A stretch of DNA of 64,000 bases from Aphrocallistes beatrix (GCA_963281255.1 OY725494.1:1-64000), one strand, 5' to 3'. Positions 1 to 12,063 are shown, numbered from the stretch's first letter. Program-made: numbers and translations. The notes: generated by a model from the letters alone, not told the origin.

Positions 1-3000
1 GAAAAATGCTCCAAATCACCGGCTATTTCAATTGCTTCCGAACTGAAAATGCTCACTTTCACTTTGCTCTTATAACAAGGTTTCTTACAGAAAATGCCTA
101 GCTTCGCTCTCATTTGGCCACATTCTTTTCTCAAAATGGCACTGTACCCCCCCACAGGGATGAAAAATGCTCCAAATCACCGGCTATTTCAATTGCTTCC
201 GAACTGAAAATGCTCACTTTCACTTTGCTCTTATAACAAGGTTTCTTACAGAAAATGCCTAGCTTCGCTCTCATTTGGCCACATTCTTTTCTCAAAATGG
301 CACTGTACCCCCCCACAGGGATGAAAAATGCTCCAAATCACCGGCTATTTCAATTGCTTCCGAACTGAAAATGCTCACTTTCACTTTGCTCTTATAACAA
401 GGTTTCTTACAGAAAATGCCTAGCTTCGCTCTCATTTGGCCACATTCTTTTCTCAAAATGGCACTGTACCCCCCCACAGGGATGAAAAATGCTCCAAATC
501 ACCGGCTATTTCAATTGCTTCCGAACTGAAAATGCTCACTTTCACTTTGCTCTTATAACAAGGTTTCTTACAGAAAATGCCTAGCTTCGCTCTCATTTGG
601 CCACATTCTTTTCTCAAAATGGCACTGTACCCCCCCACAGGGATGAAAAATGCTCCAAATCACCGGCTATTTCAATTGCTTCCGAACTGAAAATGCTCAC
701 TTTCACTTTGCTCTTATAACAAGGTTTCTTACAGAAAATGCCTAGCTTCGCTCTCATTTGGCCACATTCTTTTCTCAAAATGGCACTGTACCCCCCCACA
801 GGGATGAAAAATGCTCCAAATCACCGGCTATTTCAATTGCTTCCGAACTGAAAATGCTCACTTTCACTTTGCTCTTATAACAAGGTTTCTTACAGAAAAT
901 GCCTAGCTTCGCTCTCATTTGGCCACATTCTTTTCTCAAAATGGCACTGTACCCCCCCACAGGGATGAAAAATGCTCCAAATCACCGGCTATTTCAATTG
1001 CTTCCGAACTGAAAATGCTCACTTTCACTTTGCTCTTATAACAAGGTTTCTTACAGAAAATGCCTAGCTTCGCTCTCATTTGGCCACATTCTTTTCTCAA
1101 AATGGCACTGTACCCCCCCACAGGGATGAAAAATGCTCCAAATCACCGGCTATTTCAATTGCTTCCGAACTGAAAATGCTCACTTTCACTTTGCTCTTAT
1201 AACAAGGTTTCTTACAGAAAATGCCTAGCTTCGCTCTCATTTGGCCACATTCTTTTCTCAAAATGGCACTGTACCCCCCCACAGGGATGAAAAATGCTCC
1301 AAATCACCGGCTATTTCAATTGCTTCCGAACTGAAAATGCTCACTTTCACTTTGCTCTTATAACAAGGTTTCTTACAGAAAATGCCTAGCTTCGCTCTCA
1401 TTTGGCCACATTCTTTTCTCAAAATGGCACTGTACCCCCCCACAGGGATGAAAAATGCTCCAAATCACCGGCTATTTCAATTGCTTCCGAACTGAAAATG
1501 CTCACTTTCACTTTGCTCTTATAACAAGGTTTCTTACAGAAAATGCCTAGCTTCGCTCTCATTTGGCCACATTCTTTTCTCAAAATGGCACTGTACCCCC
1601 CCACAGGGATGAAAAATGCTCCAAATCACCGGCTATTTCAATTGCTTCCGAACTGAAAATGCTCACTTTCACTTTGCTCTTATAACAAGGTTTCTTACAG
1701 AAAATGCCTAGCTTCGCTCTCATTTGGCCACATTCTTTTCTCAAAATGGCACTGTACCCCCCCACAGGGATGAAAAATGCTCCAAATCACCGGCTATTTC
1801 AATTGCTTCCGAACTGAAAATGCTCACTTTCACTTTGCTCTTATAACAAGGTTTCTTACAGAAAATGCCTAGCTTCGCTCTCATTTGGCCACATTCTTTT
1901 CTCAAAATGGCACTGTACCCCCCCACAGGGATGAAAAATGCTCCAAATCACCGGCTATTTCAATTGCTTCCGAACTGAAAATGCTCACTTTCACTTTGCT
2001 CTTATAACAAGGTTTCTTACAGAAAATGCCTAGCTTCGCTCTCATTTGGCCACATTCTTTTCTCAAAATGGCACTGTACCCCCCCACAGGGATGAAAAAT
2101 GCTCCAAATCACCGGCTATTTCAATTGCTTCCGAACTGAAAATGCTCACTTTCACTTTGCTCTTATAACAAGGTTTCTTACAGAAAATGCCTAGCTTCGC
2201 TCTCATTTGGCCACATTCTTTTCTCAAAATGGCACTGTACCCCCCCACAGGGATGAAAAATGCTCCAAATCACCGGCTATTTCAATTGCTTCCGAACTGA
2301 AAATGCTCACTTTCACTTTGCTCTTATAACAAGGTTTCTTACAGAAAATGCCTAGCTTCGCTCTCATTTGGCCACATTCTTTTCTCAAAATGGCACTGTA
2401 CCCCCCCACAGGGATGAAAAATGCTCCAAATCACCGGCTATTTCAATTGCTTCCGAACTGAAAATGCTCACTTTCACTTTGCTCTTATAACAAGGTTTCT
2501 TACAGAAAATGCCTAGCTTCGCTCTCATTTGGCCACATTCTTTTCTCAAAATGGCACTGTACCCCCCCACAGGGATGAAAAATGCTCCAAATCACCGGCT
2601 ATTTCAATTGCTTCCGAACTGAAAATGCTCACTTTCACTTTGCTCTTATAACAAGGTTTCTTACAGAAAATGCCTAGCTTCGCTCTCATTTGGCCACATT
2701 CTTTTCTCAAAATGGCACTGTACCCCCCCACAGGGATGAAAAATGCTCCAAATCACCGGCTATTTCAATTGCTTCCGAACTGAAAATGCTCACTTTCACT
2801 TTGCTCTTATAACAAGGTTTCTTACAGAAAATGCCTAGCTTCGCTCTCATTTGGCCACATTCTTTTCTCAAAATGGCACTGTACCCCCCCACAGGGATGA
2901 AAAATGCTCCAAATCACCGGCTATTTCAATTGCTTCCGAACTGAAAATGCTCACTTTCACTTTGCTCTTATAACAAGGTTTCTTACAGAAAATGCCTAGC

Positions 3001-5276
3001 TTCGCTCTCATTTGGCCACATTCTTTTCTCAAAATGGCACTGTACCCCCCCACAGGGATGAAAAATGCTCCAAATCACCGGCTATTTCAATTGCTTCCGA
3101 ACTGAAAATGCTCACTTTCACTTTGCTCTTATAACAAGGTTTCTTACAGAAAATGCCTAGCTTCGCTCTCATTTGGCCACATTCTTTTCTCAAAATGGCA
3201 CTGTACCCCCCCACAGGGATGAAAAATGCTCCAAATCACCGGCTATTTCAATTGCTTCCGAACTGAAAATGCTCACTTTCACTTTGCTCTTATAACAAGG
3301 TTTCTTACAGAAAATGCCTAGCTTCGCTCTCATTTGGCCACATTCTTTTCTCAAAATGGCACTGTACCCCCCCACAGGGATGAAAAATGCTCCAAATCAC
3401 CGGCTATTTCAATTGCTTCCGAACTGAAAATGCTCACTTTCACTTTGCTCTTATAACAAGGTTTCTTACAGAAAATGCCTAGCTTCGCTCTCATTTGGCC
3501 ACATTCTTTTCTCAAAATGGCACTGTACCCCCCCACAGGGATGAAAAATGCTCCAAATCACCGGCTATTTCAATTGCTTCCGAACTGAAAATGCTCACTT
3601 TCACTTTGCTCTTATAACAAGGTTTCTTACAGAAAATGCCTAGCTTCGCTCTCATTTGGCCACATTCTTTTCTCAAAATGGCACTGTACCCCCCCACAGG
3701 GATGAAAAATGCTCCAAATCACCGGCTATTTCAATTGCTTCCGAACTGAAAATGCTCACTTTCACTTTGCTCTTATAACAAGGTTTCTTACAGAAAATGC
3801 CTAGCTTCGCTCTCATTTGGCCACATTCTTTTCTCAAAATGGCACTGTACCCCCCCACAGGGATGAAAAATGCTCCAAATCACCGGCTATTTCAATTGCT
3901 TCCGAACTGAAAATGCTCACTTTCACTTTGCTCTTATAACAAGGTTTCTTACAGAAAATGCCTAGCTTCGCTCTCATTTGGCCACATTCTTTTCTCAAAA
4001 TGGCACTGTACCCCCCCACAGGGATGAAAAATGCTCCAAATCACCGGCTATTTCAATTGCTTCCGAACTGAAAATGCTCACTTTCACTTTGCTCTTATAA
4101 CAAGGTTTCTTACAGAAAATGCCTAGCTTCGCTCTCATTTGGCCACATTCTTTTCTCAAAATGGCACTGTACCCCCCCACAGGGATGAAAAATGCTCCAA
4201 ATCACCGGCTATTTCAATTGCTTCCGAACTGAAAATGCTCACTTTCACTTTGCTCTTATAACAAGGTTTCTTACAGAAAATGCCTAGCTTCGCTCTCATT
4301 TGGCCACATTCTTTTCTCAAAATGGCACTGTACCCCCCCACAGGGATGAAAAATGCTCCAAATCACCGGCTATTTCAATTGCTTCCGAACTGAAAATGCT
4401 CACTTTCACTTTGCTCTTATAACAAGGTTTCTTACAGAAAATGCCTAGCTTCGCTCTCATTTGGCCACATTCTTTTCTCAAAATGGCACTGTACCCCCCC
4501 ACAGGGATGAAAAATGCTCCAAATCACCGGCTATTTCAATTGCTTCCGAACTGAAAATGCTCACTTTCACTTTGCTCTTATAACAAGGTTTCTTACAGAA
4601 AATGCCTAGCTTCGCTCTCATTTGGCCACATTCTTTTCTCAAAATGGCACTGTACCCCCCCACAGGGATGAAAAATGCTCCAAATCACCGGCTATTTCAA
4701 TTGCTTCCGAACTGAAAATGCTCACTTTCACTTTGCTCTTATAACAAGGTTTCTTACAGAAAATGCCTAGCTTCGCTCTCATTTGGCCACATTCTTTTCT
4801 CAAAATGGCACTGTACCCCCCCACAGGGATGAAAAATGCTCCAAATCACCGGCTATTTCAATTGCTTCCGAACTGAAAATGCTCACTTTCACTTTGCTCT
4901 TATAACAAGGTTTCTTACAGAAAATGCCTAGCTTCGCTCTCATTTGGCCACATTCTTTTCTCAAAATGGCACTGTACCCCCCCACAGGGATGAAAAATGC
5001 TCCAAATCACCGGCTATTTCAATTGCTTCCGAACTGAAAATGCTCACTTTCACTTTGCTCTTATAACAAGGTTTCTTACAGAAAATGCCTAGCTTCGCTC
5101 TCATTTGGCCACATTCTTTTCTCAAAATGGCACTGTACCCCCCCACAGGGATGAAAAATGCTCCAAATCACCGGCTATTTCAATTGCTTCCGAACTGAAA
5201 ATGCTCACTTTCACTTTGCTCTTATAACAAGGTTTCTTACAGAAAATGCCTAGCTTCGCTCTCATTTGGCCACATT
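1..5276. repeat. 161-bp satellite array, about 33 copies
   Basis: A head-to-tail tandem repeat with a 161-bp period runs from the left edge to 5276, about 32.8 copies. The copies I compared are identical. The last one breaks off after the motif ggccacattc and unique sequence follows. The array enters from outside the window, so its full length is unknown. Each unit holds a run of seven C before acagggatg. Short gaaaatgc-type motifs recur at about 45-bp spacing inside the unit, which hints at an older, shorter repeat. A 61-codon open frame occurs on the minus strand of every copy, but 161 is not a multiple of 3, so the frames overlap and cannot fuse. I read it as satellite DNA, not genes. Confidence 0.97.
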
Positions 5277-6262
5277 CCTTACAGAATTATGAATATTTTT
5301 TTACATAGTATGTTTATATCCATGTTCCAAAAATGTTTGTGGTTTGAGATACATTCTGTGATCAAAATTAGTGATAATTATGACCAATGTTACTTCCAGT
5401 ACTTCATTGTCACTTTAGTGCTTACTATTGTAGCGTTGATCGAGATGGATTATGCAGCTGAATGTGCTGGTGAAACTTAAGGACAGTCTTTTAAGATTCC
5501 TGCGAAGTTCCATCTATCCAGGAGCTACGCGTTTCTTGTGCGTATGTTTGGATACAAGGGAGAGAAACGTCCGTTTACTACCATCAGAGTTGCACTCGGG
5601 ACCGGCTGTTCCGCAAGCCCGCAACAGACCGCACAATACATACTACTCGACCACTGTCAGGTCAGTCAGGTCAGTCATTGACGACATAACTCGCCATCTT
5701 GTTAAGACGATTCGGGCGCAGATTATTTAAATCAAAATTCTTTAACATTCAACTATTTCACTTATGTTGCTAGGTTTACTTTGCTCTTATTCCAATTAAT
5801 TCTTCGTTGTTTTCTTTATTTTTCTCAACTATTGATACATGGATTGGAAAAAGATTTACTCTCCCCTTCTACTCTGAAACTAAGTAACTAGTTGTTTTTG
5901 AATTCATTCAGGGGGTTTGTTGATTTATTTTCCCGATAATTTACTTTAATGCACGCTGATATACATTTAAGACGATTGCAAATGCTATTTGCTATTGCTT
6001 ATGTTGCCAGGTTAGATGTCCTCAAATATGTATCGAAATTTATATATTTATTTTCTTGTTTTATTCGTTAGAATCAAGACTCAGAGTTGCCTACTTTCAC
6101 AAGATATATTTACACCATAGCTTTGGAATGGGAAGGTTTAACAATCACTAAATATATACTACTTATTCACCCTTTCATTTCTGATTTGTTTCTACCCCAT
6201 ATGACTAATTTAATTGTTATTTCTATAAGAATAAGTTACAATAGCATACATCGTAACTTATT
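5277..6262. other. Unassigned spacer right of the satellite
   Basis: AT-rich sequence with only short open frames. No splice-linked coding signal, RNA gene or element with clear ends was seen. Confidence 0.5.
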
Positions 6263-6299
6263 ATGACATCAAACATTAATGTTCACTCTTGTGGACGGT

Positions 6300-6890
6300 T
6301 CTGCTGTAACTGCGGCGTAGCCTTTACGAGGATATCCTGGAACTGTAGCGTTACCTTTCCGAAGATAACTTATAGCTGTAACGTAGCTTTCGCGGAGATA
6401 TGCTGTAGCTGTAACGTAGATTTCTCGAAGATATGCTGTAGCTGTAACGTAGCTTTCGCGGAGATATGCTGTAGCTGTAACGTAGCTTTCCCCAAGATAT
6501 GCTGTAGCTGTAACGTAGCTTTCCCCAAGATATGCTGTAGCTGTAACGTAGCTTTCGCAGAGATATGCTGTAGCTGTAACGTAGCTTTCGCGGAGATATG
6601 CTGTAGCTGTAACGTAGATTTCCCGAAGATATGCTGTAGCTGTAACGTAGCTTTCGCGGAGATATGCTGTAGCTGTAACGTAGCTTTCCCCAAGATATGC
6701 TGTAGCTGTAACGTAGCTTTCGCGGAGATATGCTGTAGCTGTAACGTAGCTTTCCCCAAGATATGCTGTAGCTGTAACGTAGCTTTCGCAGAGATATGCT
6801 GTAGCTGTAACGTAGCTTTCCCCAAGATATGCTGTAGCTGTGAAGTAGCTGTGACGTAGCTGTAACGAGCTTTCCCGGAGATATGATGTG
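6300..6890. repeat. 33-bp minisatellite (about 16-17 copies)
   Basis: Tandem 33-bp units built on tgtagctgtaacgtagcttt followed by a variable tail (cgcggagatatgc, ccccaagatatgc or cgaagatatgc). The tail variants alternate, so the array has diverged more than the satellite to its left. Because 33 is a multiple of 3, frames stay open on both strands (an 11-residue Cys-rich repeat on plus, alternative repeats on minus). Open frames on both strands are expected from the period alone, so I do not call a gene. The right end decays into ctgtgacgtagctgtaac-like pieces near 6840-6940. Confidence 0.93.
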
Positions 6891-7187
6891 GTTGTGAGGT
6901 AGATGTGGTGTAGGTATCCAGTTGCTGTCACGTAGCTAGCTATGATAAGTTGGAGCGAGAAGCCCATCAGATGAGTCGTTTGGAAGAGTGATGGAGAGCG
7001 AAAAGGATCTGTTGAAATTGTTCGAAACTGTGTTCATCACTTGTATATATACTCTACACCGTTCCATGCAGGAGAAGACACCTGTCGCAACCTCCTGTCT
7101 ATTGCAGTTATAATTAGAACTAACTCAGTAGTAAACACTTGTCAGAGGCAACACCTGCTTCAAAGGTGTCCGCACTCTAGTCTAGTC

Positions 7188-7300
7188 GACAGGTGTTTAG
7201 TCTTACAGGTGTCTACTCCAGATAATGATTGGCAGGTGTTTAGTCTTGCAGGTGTCTACTCCAGATAATGATTGCCAGGTGCCTACTGACAGATGCCTAC
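7188..7300. repeat. Short tandem duplication of an acaggtgt/ccagataatgattg motif
   Basis: The phrase tgtctactccagataatgat occurs twice, about 45 bp apart (near 7210 and 7255), with flanking caggtgtttagtctt and caggtgcctactgac variants. It lies just upstream of, or overlaps, the start of the minisatellite gene and could be promoter repeats. Function is inferred only from position. Confidence 0.6.
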
Positions 7301-7857
7301 TGCTGTGTGGGACCGGGGAGAGTATATATATACGGGTGAAGAAGCTTCAGAAACTATATTGCCGGCAATATTCGCTATACCTTCTTCAACGCTTCACCTC
7401 ATCACCCCCGGGGGCATCGCTACACAGCCAACTCTCCAGCAGGTCAGTATTATCCTACTCTTACACTTGACAAATAGACTTTACAAATAGACCGACCTGA
7501 ACTTTTCTCTTCTAGAATTCTCACCGTCAGATTCAGGCTGAAGGACTACCAGATCTTCAGACTGAGGGACTACCAGATCTTCTGACTGAGGGACTTCCAG
7601 ATCTTCTGACTGAGGGACTACCAGATCTTCTGACTGAGGGACTTCCAGATCTTCTGACTGAGGGACTTCCAGATCTTCTGACTGAGGGACTACCAGATCT
7701 TCAGATTGAGGGACTTCCAAACTGCCAGACCGTCGAGCTAAGGTATGTGGTAAATCTTAACGCCATCACTCACTTCTTTCCCATTTTCAATCTAATCAAC
7801 TCCCTCCTTCTTTCTAGGTGTGAGATGTCTCTAGCCTCATTCCTCACTCATCGCTAA
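7293..7857 (+). CDS. Predicted three-exon gene carrying an 8-residue minisatellite repeat
   Basis: Not a family I recognise. One continuous frame results if exons 7293-7442, 7516-7742 and 7818-7857 are joined. Exon 1 ends CCAGCAG|gtcagt, intron 1 (73 bp) ends ttttctcttctag; exon 2 ends GCTAAG|gtatgt, intron 2 (75 bp) ends ccttctttctag. Reading phases agree at both junctions (0, then 2), giving 138 residues. Exon 2 encodes about eight copies of the octapeptide TEGLPDLL, so its reading follows the 24-bp DNA repeat. An AATAAA lies at 7918-7923, about 60 bp past the stop. No signal peptide or membrane segment is visible. Caveat: a good TATA-like box sits inside exon 1 (near 7323-7334). If that is the promoter, the ATG at 7293 would not be transcribed and the RNA could be non-coding. 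Splicing looks more secure than coding. Confidence 0.5.
7533..7727. repeat. 24-bp minisatellite (about 8 copies)
   Basis: Units of ccagatcttctgactgaggg plus actt or acta repeat about eight times with few changes. The array lies wholly inside exon 2 of the predicted gene at 7293-7857. The 24-bp period keeps frames open on both strands; the plus-strand frame is the one that agrees with the flanking splice sites. Confidence 0.93.
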
Positions 7858-7917
7858 CTTCATCATTTCCTGGGTAGTAGGGTACATTATTTTGCAGTTA
7901 GGTCAGTAGACTAGGTT

Positions 7918-7923
7918 AATAAA
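7918..7923 (+). promoter_or_regulatory. AATAAA poly(A) signal
   Basis: Canonical hexamer about 60 bp downstream of the predicted stop of the minisatellite gene. Confidence 0.5.
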
Positions 7924-7934
7924 CTTTCAGTGCG

Positions 7935-8690
7935 CTTTATGAGGTATTCCAAATTATACCTCCCGTCTAGGTTCAGTTTATCGTTATCGTGCATACCCCT
8001 TAGAGGGGTATAGCTAAAAATTGTTGATTCTATTAGGTTTTGAAATTTTAGAATATTTGGGGGGAGGGGGGAGGGTTGTTAATTATGAGCTTCAAAGTTG
8101 TCTGTCCATGTGGTCTCCTCAATACATTCGTTAAGATAGGTTAAGGTTCAGCTTAAGGTCGAATAAGAGAGTAACTCTTCGTTTTCGTTCACGTGTAAAG
8201 TTAGGTTATAAGGTCGAATTCGAATATCGTTCAAAATTAAGTTCAGTGTAGGTGTAAGTTCGAATACCCTCGTATCGTTTAAAGTTCAGTTAAGTTAAGT
8301 TTAAATTAATGTCCGATTTAGTCATAATTTTACATCCAAATTCAATCGTACTCATTGTTGCATCCTAAGGGTATAGGGAGGTCCTTAAATGGTGTCAAGG
8401 TATAAGTATAGGTATAGTAAGTATACAGTTAGGTTACATAATGAGGGGTCTCTCAATTCGGAGGGGCTCCGGCCTTGACACCCTCCAATTCTAGCTCAGG
8501 TTGGGGAAAGGTACATGAATGCGTCCCAAGTGCATTCACAGTTAGCCACAAAACGGCTGCTGGAACCCTGAGGGGTCAACCTGAGTAATTAACTATAGGA
8601 ACGGGCGGGAGGGAAACATAGAAGGGGGCATACACAGCAGGGGGTCCACAGTTCGGCGACCGGAGAGGAAGGGATGGGGGTAGAGCCGGG
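7935..8690. other. Unassigned spacer with G-rich and gttaggtt-like motifs
   Basis: No gene seen. A G-run (ggggggaggggggaggg) lies at about 8060-8077. Scattered taggtta / gttaggtta motifs near 8130-8440 are irregular and do not form a telomere-type tandem array. Confidence 0.45.
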
Positions 8691-8698
8691 GCGGACTA

Positions 8699-8868
8699 AC
8701 ACGGACCGCGCCACTACACTGACGGAGGAGCTACACGGACCGCGTCGCTACACTGATGGAGGAGCTACACGGATCGCGTCGCTACACTGATGGAGGAGCT
8801 ACACGGATCGCGTCACTACACTGATGGAGGTGCTACACGGATCGCGTTGCTACACTGATGAAGGAGCT
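8699..8868. repeat. 34-bp minisatellite (5 copies)
   Basis: Five tandem copies of a unit built on acacggaccgcgtcgctaca plus ctgatggaggagct. A decayed sixth piece follows (gatgaaggagctaggttgatgaag). The unit length is not a multiple of 3. Confidence 0.9.
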
Positions 8869-8869
8869 A

Positions 8870-10119
8870 GGTTGATGAAGGAGCTGTTTGATGTTATATT
8901 ATTCTTGTCGTGTATGCATATTATCTACTCTGCTTTTGAACACAATTTGACTATTAAATTAGCTACAAATTTGGTCTCAATTCATATTGAACTACTGGGT
9001 AAATAAACAATGAATTACAAACGAGGTTCTGGGATGCATATTTTAACTAATCTAATATAGCAACATAAGAAGCCCTACCTCATTAGCCTCCGTTTCAGGT
9101 CTCTTAATTCTTAAATTGCTGGAATCAATATCAATTCGACATAACTATTTCATCATATTCATAACACACGTAACGCACATATTATACTTCACGTACCTGG
9201 CAACATAAGCACTCCATCTGCCATCCTTCATGACGTAAAGTTGATGATGATCTTAAGTTTTTTCTTGAAGAAACTATCTCAATGTGTGCCTTCTGGACTC
9301 AATCTAAATGCACTGTATATAACCCTCTATAGTGGTCCAAATCATTTCGTTGGTAACTGAATCTTAAGGCTCTATGGGTGAGGGGTTAGGTACCTGAGGA
9401 TGGACAGGATCGAAGCCGGTACATCGACAGAAACGAGACGGTGGTTGAGGTTCGTCATCGACAGCTGTGATGTGGATGTAATGCACTGACACAAATTCAT
9501 CGCTCCAAGCTCACTCCTCCAACGTTGCTCTATACACTCATCCTCATTTTGAATAGCAATATTACTATCTAGTATGTATGCAACAGTTGGTAATACTTTA
9601 CATATATATATATATATATATATAATAAATTTTATTACTTATAGAGTCCCAATTCTTTCATTCATTCCGCAAATAACTATCAAATTGTTTGATTTAACGA
9701 GTAGATTCAACCTTATAGGGAATGGCATATTTGAATTTAACTAACCTAGCAACATAAGGACGGGTATTAATCAATCCATTTGAATGGACGATTCATCCTC
9801 TCATTTCGGTGTATAGAAAGTAAATTCAAGAGGTAAGATTGATCATTGATCGAAAAGGCAGAAGCAAGTTGTCCGCAATGTCTCTATCTGTTTACTCATT
9901 TCAGGATGGCCATGATCATTGCTAATGGAACAGTTCGCAAACTGAAACAAAGTCGCTGAGTTTTACGATCAGAATTTGTTAACTATTAATATTCAGAAAC
10001 ATACATTCAATTGTAATCAAATGCTTCAAAAGAGCAAAAAGTAATCTCATAAAGCTTTAAAATCTGCACAGATTTGATTCATATAAAAATATACCCAAAT
10101 AAAATCCCTGAATTCAGCT
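8870..10119. other. Unassigned spacer with a (TA)n run
   Basis: AT-rich, no coding signal. A simple (TA)n tract of about 22 bp lies near 9603-9624. Confidence 0.5.
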
Positions 10120-11079
10120 TCATTTTTCTTTCTTGGAAATCTGCCTTCGGGGCGGCATTTTCTTCGGAGACTCCATATCTTCCCTTAGAATATTTCCTAA
10201 TTTTGCTAACTCTGAGCCTTCTGAAAAATCTTCGAATATAGCCTCTCGAGATGTTTTAGCTGTGTCTATCGATTTCTTTGGAGACAAATTTCTCACTTTA
10301 TTTGCCTTCTCTTTGCTGTGTAGCTTGCCAGTTCTTTTGCTACTCGTTTCTTGCGGTTTCAACCTTTGAACTTCATCCTCTGTCATTTCGTAATATATGT
10401 TCAGAGGCTGTGTCGTTGAAGCACTCTTCTCTGCTTTTGGAATGGCCACTCTTTCAATCGAGCTGTTGTTTGGATTTTTCTCGATTTTAAGCGGAATGGT
10501 TTGGTTCTGAGGAGCCAAATATAACATTTCAGATAATTTATCTTCTTTCGTCCCACAACTTCTTTTTGGGGACTTGTCTATTTTCAATTCTTTATTTGCA
10601 TTTATAGGTGGCAGTGGGACTATCTTCGACGCTGCCTGAGAAGCGAGTTCCAAGTAGTAATACTTGTGACAGTCTTGTGTGTCTTCTTCATTCTCCAAAA
10701 CACGTTTCATCTCAACATACACGTCTTGTTCAATTTCTTTGTCATCAAATGTTGCTATCAACTTGCCTATCTTACTTTCAGCCATTAAGCTATTTCCGCT
10801 GCGAACTGGACTCTGAGGTTTCGGGCTAGTTTGTATCTTGACATTTTGTGGATTAGTCTGAGACCTATTTCTCGAATGCTTTGCAAGACTCACTGGACTC
10901 GCATTGGGAGTTAGTATCTGATCGAGTTGAGGTTTCGGCAAAAGTTTTGGTTTCTCCTTTCCAGATTTCAAAGGCGTATACGGATTCTGGACTCTCACCT
11001 GCTCTCCTTTAACCGACTTTCGCGAATCGATATTTTGTCCATTCAAATGATCGAATTTAGTTTCTAACTTCTCACTCAT
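10120..11079 (-). CDS. Hypothetical disordered protein, 319 aa
   Basis: Intronless frame starting at an ATG at 11079. The product is rich in Lys, Ser, Pro, Glu and Asn throughout, with many SPK/SP and KTS-type stretches and no hydrophobic segment or signal peptide. It ends in a basic tail (PPRRQISKKEK). A more ordered patch near the middle (around residues 130-165, with CHKYYYLELA) may be a short helix. No family was recognised. The composition suggests a nuclear or cytoskeletal, largely unstructured protein, but that is a guess. Its left neighbour is repeat-rich spacer; the next gene on the right (11304-11928) is on the same strand. Confidence 0.6.
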   Translation of the reverse strand: MSEKLETKFDHLNGQNIDSRKSVKGEQVRVQNPYTPLKSGKEKPKLLPKPQLDQILTPNASPVSLAKHSRNRSQTNPQNVKIQTSPKPQSPVRSGNSLMAESKIGKLIATFDDKEIEQDVYVEMKRVLENEEDTQDCHKYYYLELASQAASKIVPLPPINANKELKIDKSPKRSCGTKEDKLSEMLYLAPQNQTIPLKIEKNPNNSSIERVAIPKAEKSASTTQPLNIYYEMTEDEVQRLKPQETSSKRTGKLHSKEKANKVRNLSPKKSIDTAKTSREAIFEDFSEGSELAKLGNILREDMESPKKMPPRRQISKKEK

Positions 11080-11303
11080 TCAAATATCACCACACAAAAT
11101 AAGGTAACTGTTGAAATGAATACGCTTATATGCCCCAGCATTGTACCTACCTATCAGTGCAACATAAAACCTCCGAGTTCTCTAAGCATTTATTTGTAGT
11201 TTAATCAAGAATTAAGTAACGTCAGTATTAGATTCAGATTAAAATGCTTTCAAGGAAATTATGGCGTGCTTGAACTTTCATATACGAATATCAAAAATAT
11301 CCT

Positions 11304-11928
11304 TTATTTCAATTCATCTGAGACATCATTACTAATCTCAGCAATTTCCCTCGTCAGAGCAGCATTCTTTTCTCTCTCCTGCTGCAAGCTAAGTTTCAAA
11401 CTAAGATTCTCTTTCTCCAATCTCTTGATCCTCTCGAGCAAGCAAGTGTCGCTATCTCCAACGCTATCCTCTGCTGCACACGAGTTGCTAGTTATACTCT
11501 CTTCTATCGCCATATATGGTGGTGCATCTACCTCCGGAGAAGTCTCAGTTTCTTCTGGAGAGTCAGTAACTTGCAATTCTTCGAGATCTACAACAGAAAT
11601 ACAAATATCATTGAGCAGCACGAGAGACGAGGATCTAAGGTCGCCTACCCTCTCGGACTATGGATATGTCTTCCTCGGACTCTACGAGGTCTGTTTCCGG
11701 CTCTTCGCCGCTGTGCATTCGAAGCAGAGACAGGCGCCGCTGATGGAACTCAATCTGCTTCTGCAGCAGAGACTGAATCTGGTCGTCTCTACTCACGGCC
11801 CGCACCAGCTCCAGCTGTCTGAGCAGCTTCGCGTATCCAGCCGCCAGGCCGGCATTGCTGGAGCTCTGCTCTGCACATCTCCAATAGAAGTGCGCCTGTG
11901 ATAGCGGAGACTCTCTTATCACGTCCAT
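11304..11928 (-). CDS. Two-exon coiled-coil protein, 187 aa
   Basis: Exon 1 is 11649-11928 and exon 2 is 11304-11587, joined over a 61-bp intron (GAGG|gtaggcgac ... tttctgttgtag|AT). The phase fits (G|AT makes Asp). The N-terminal half is helical (AHFYWRCAEQ, LLRQLELVRAV, LLQKQIEFHQRRLSLLRM). An acidic linker follows (ETETSPEVD region). The C-terminal 45 residues form a clear coiled coil with Leu/Ile heptads (LLERIKRLEKENLSLKLSL). No named family was recognised; a cytoskeletal, centrosomal or trafficking adaptor is possible. Confidence 0.7.
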
Positions 11929-12063
11929 TCGCTACTGCATGTTTAAACCAATTCGTAAATAAGTATTTCCATTATACATTCAAAGTAATATACGTAATGT
12001 TAAAATTGAATGTTAATTTGCTCTTTGTAGTATATATAATTCATCCAATCTAAGTGGTATATA

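Noticed and set aside
131-5146. A 61-residue open frame on the minus strand in every satellite copy
   Set aside because: Same frame repeated by the 161-bp period, overlapping its neighbour; no domain, promoter or codon pattern. Treated as satellite DNA.
1-5276. CRISPR array
   Set aside because: Repeats are directly adjacent with no variable spacers, and the DNA is clearly animal.
6263-6967. Cys-rich repeat proteins on both strands of the 33-bp array
   Set aside because: A period divisible by three keeps several frames open on both strands without selection; no splice sites or conserved flank support any of them.
7481-7720. Minus-strand EVPQSEDL repeat protein
   Set aside because: The plus-strand frame is supported by two in-phase introns; the minus frame has no such support.
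8130-8440. Telomere-type repeats
   Set aside because: gttaggtta-like motifs are irregular and dispersed, not tandem.
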